The notes under the pieces: model-generated | What the model saw: only the letters and a program-made list of their open reading frames with translations | Told to the model about the DNA's origin: nothing | Database searches by the model: none | DNA from: TMED14 sp038145075 | GTDB lineage: Bacteria; Bacteroidota; Bacteroidia; Flavobacteriales; Schleiferiaceae | Assembly (NCBI GenBank): GCA_038145075.1 | Contig: JAYQOY010000073.1 | Span: 1 to 6,980, forward strand | Reading direction: 5' to 3' | DNA length: 6,980 nt | Position numbers and translations under genes: made by a program | Shown here: positions 6,425-6,980 of the stretch, piece by piece | How positions within the stretch are numbered: position 1 is the first letter of the stretch | Layout: every line of letters begins with the position of its first letter

Positions 6425-6980
6425 GCGGAAACGGCTTCGGCTTCGGGAGCAATTTTCTTGACCATGCCTTGGAGGGCGCGGCCAGGACCGACTTCGTAGA
6501 AATGCGTAGCGCCTGCCGCGACCATGGCTTGCACGGTTTGCGTCCATTTGACAGATCCGGTCAACTGCGCTTTGAGATTGGCCCGAATTTCCTCGGGGTC
6601 CGTCACAGGCGCTGCGACTACATTTTGGTAGACGGGACAGCGCGGGGTTTGGAAGGTGACTGCATCGAGGGCCGCAGCCAACTGCTCGCCGGCGGGCGCC
6701 ATCAAGGGGCTGTGGAAGGCACCGCCCACGGGAAGGAGGAGGGCGCGTTTGGCTCCAGCTTCCTTGCAGGCCTCACAGGCGGCTTCTACCGCGGCCGTAG
6801 CGCCCGAAATGACCAATTGGCCGGGGGTGTTGTAGTTGGCGGGGACGACTAATCCAGGCGTCTCCGCACAAATCTTTTCGACCACCGCATCGTCTAAGCC
6901 GAGGATGGCGGCCATGGTAGAGGGCTCAGCTTCACAGGCGGCTTGCATGCCCAGAGCGCGCTGGGACACGAGGCGCATAC
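6421..6980 (-). CDS. fabD: Malonyl-CoA:ACP transacylase, C-terminal part (cut by window edge)
   Basis: Transfers malonyl from CoA to acyl carrier protein, supplying the extender unit for type II fatty-acid synthesis; cytoplasmic. About 186 C-terminal residues are in the window. The frame is open to the right edge, and the first visible Met (6978) lies inside the family's conserved RLVSQRALGMQ stretch, so it is not the true start. Numbering from that Met, visible motifs are ANYNTPGQLVISG at 47-59, GAFHSPLM at 86-93 (His89, partner of the catalytic Ser), QLTGSVKWTQTV at 138-149 (conserved Gln) and EVGPGRALQGMVKKI at 162-176. The nucleophile motif GHSLGE and roughly 110 N-terminal residues are expected beyond the window. 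Its stop overlaps the mvaD start, so it is the first visible gene of the cluster. A polyketide-type acyltransferase domain is the alternative, but the short C-terminus after GPGRAL with no following domain fits FabD. Confidence 0.93.
   Translation of the reverse strand, partial: MRLVSQRALGMQAACEAEPSTMAAILGLDDAVVEKICAETPGLVVPANYNTPGQLVISGATAAVEAACEACKEAGAKRALLLPVGGAFHSPLMAPAGEQLAAALDAVTFQTPRCPVYQNVVAAPVTDPEEIRANLKAQLTGSVKWTQTVQAMVAAGATHFYEVGPGRALQGMVKKIAPEAEAVSA

Noticed and set aside
6425..6547. Upstream ATG start at 6547 for mvaD
   Set aside because: The extra 41 residues are Arg/Ser-rich out-of-frame fabD sequence, and homology begins only at the FGWQSPSNIALVKYWGK region.

Overview
The window looks like chromosomal DNA of a Bacteroidota bacterium, most likely a flavobacteria-like lineage with fairly high GC (mid-50s % by eye, not counted). 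Two things point there. One is a secreted protein ending in a gliding-motility-associated (CHU_C / type B) C-terminal sorting domain of the type IX secretion system. The other is a run of mevalonate-pathway genes (diphosphomevalonate decarboxylase, a mevalonate kinase starting with the Bacteroidota-style 'KILLFGEYGII', then a UbiA-like membrane protein) in the order known from flavobacteria. No rRNA, tRNA, CRISPR, insertion sequence or phage gene was seen.

Layout, left to right. Positions 19-90 hold nine tandem copies of an 8-bp unit, which run over the stop codon of an M20-family dipeptidase gene (83-1456, minus). A 51-bp divergent gap follows, then a 750-residue secreted multidomain protein (1508-3760, plus). 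That gene converges, with only 7 bp between stop codons, on a four-gene minus-strand cluster that fills the rest of the window. In transcription order the cluster is fabD (5' end outside the window, 6980-6421), mvaD (6424-5405), mevalonate kinase (5391-4453) and a short UbiA-like prenyltransferase homologue (4448-3768).

The cluster is packed like an operon: a 4-bp ATGA overlap, then gaps of 13 and 4 bp. FabD loads malonyl groups on acyl carrier protein for fatty-acid synthesis. Mevalonate kinase and MvaD are the first and last ATP-dependent steps from mevalonate to isopentenyl diphosphate. UbiA-type enzymes attach a prenyl chain to an acceptor in the membrane. Together they suggest co-expression of fatty-acid and isoprenoid/membrane-lipid synthesis. 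Phosphomevalonate kinase is not in the window.

Most of the window is ordinary core metabolism. The parts most worth a second look are the 8-bp repeat, whose transcript strand fits a G-quadruplex pattern exactly at the dipeptidase stop codon, and the UbiA homologue, which is short and lacks a recognisable second Asp-rich motif. I did not find a convincing new multi-gene system.
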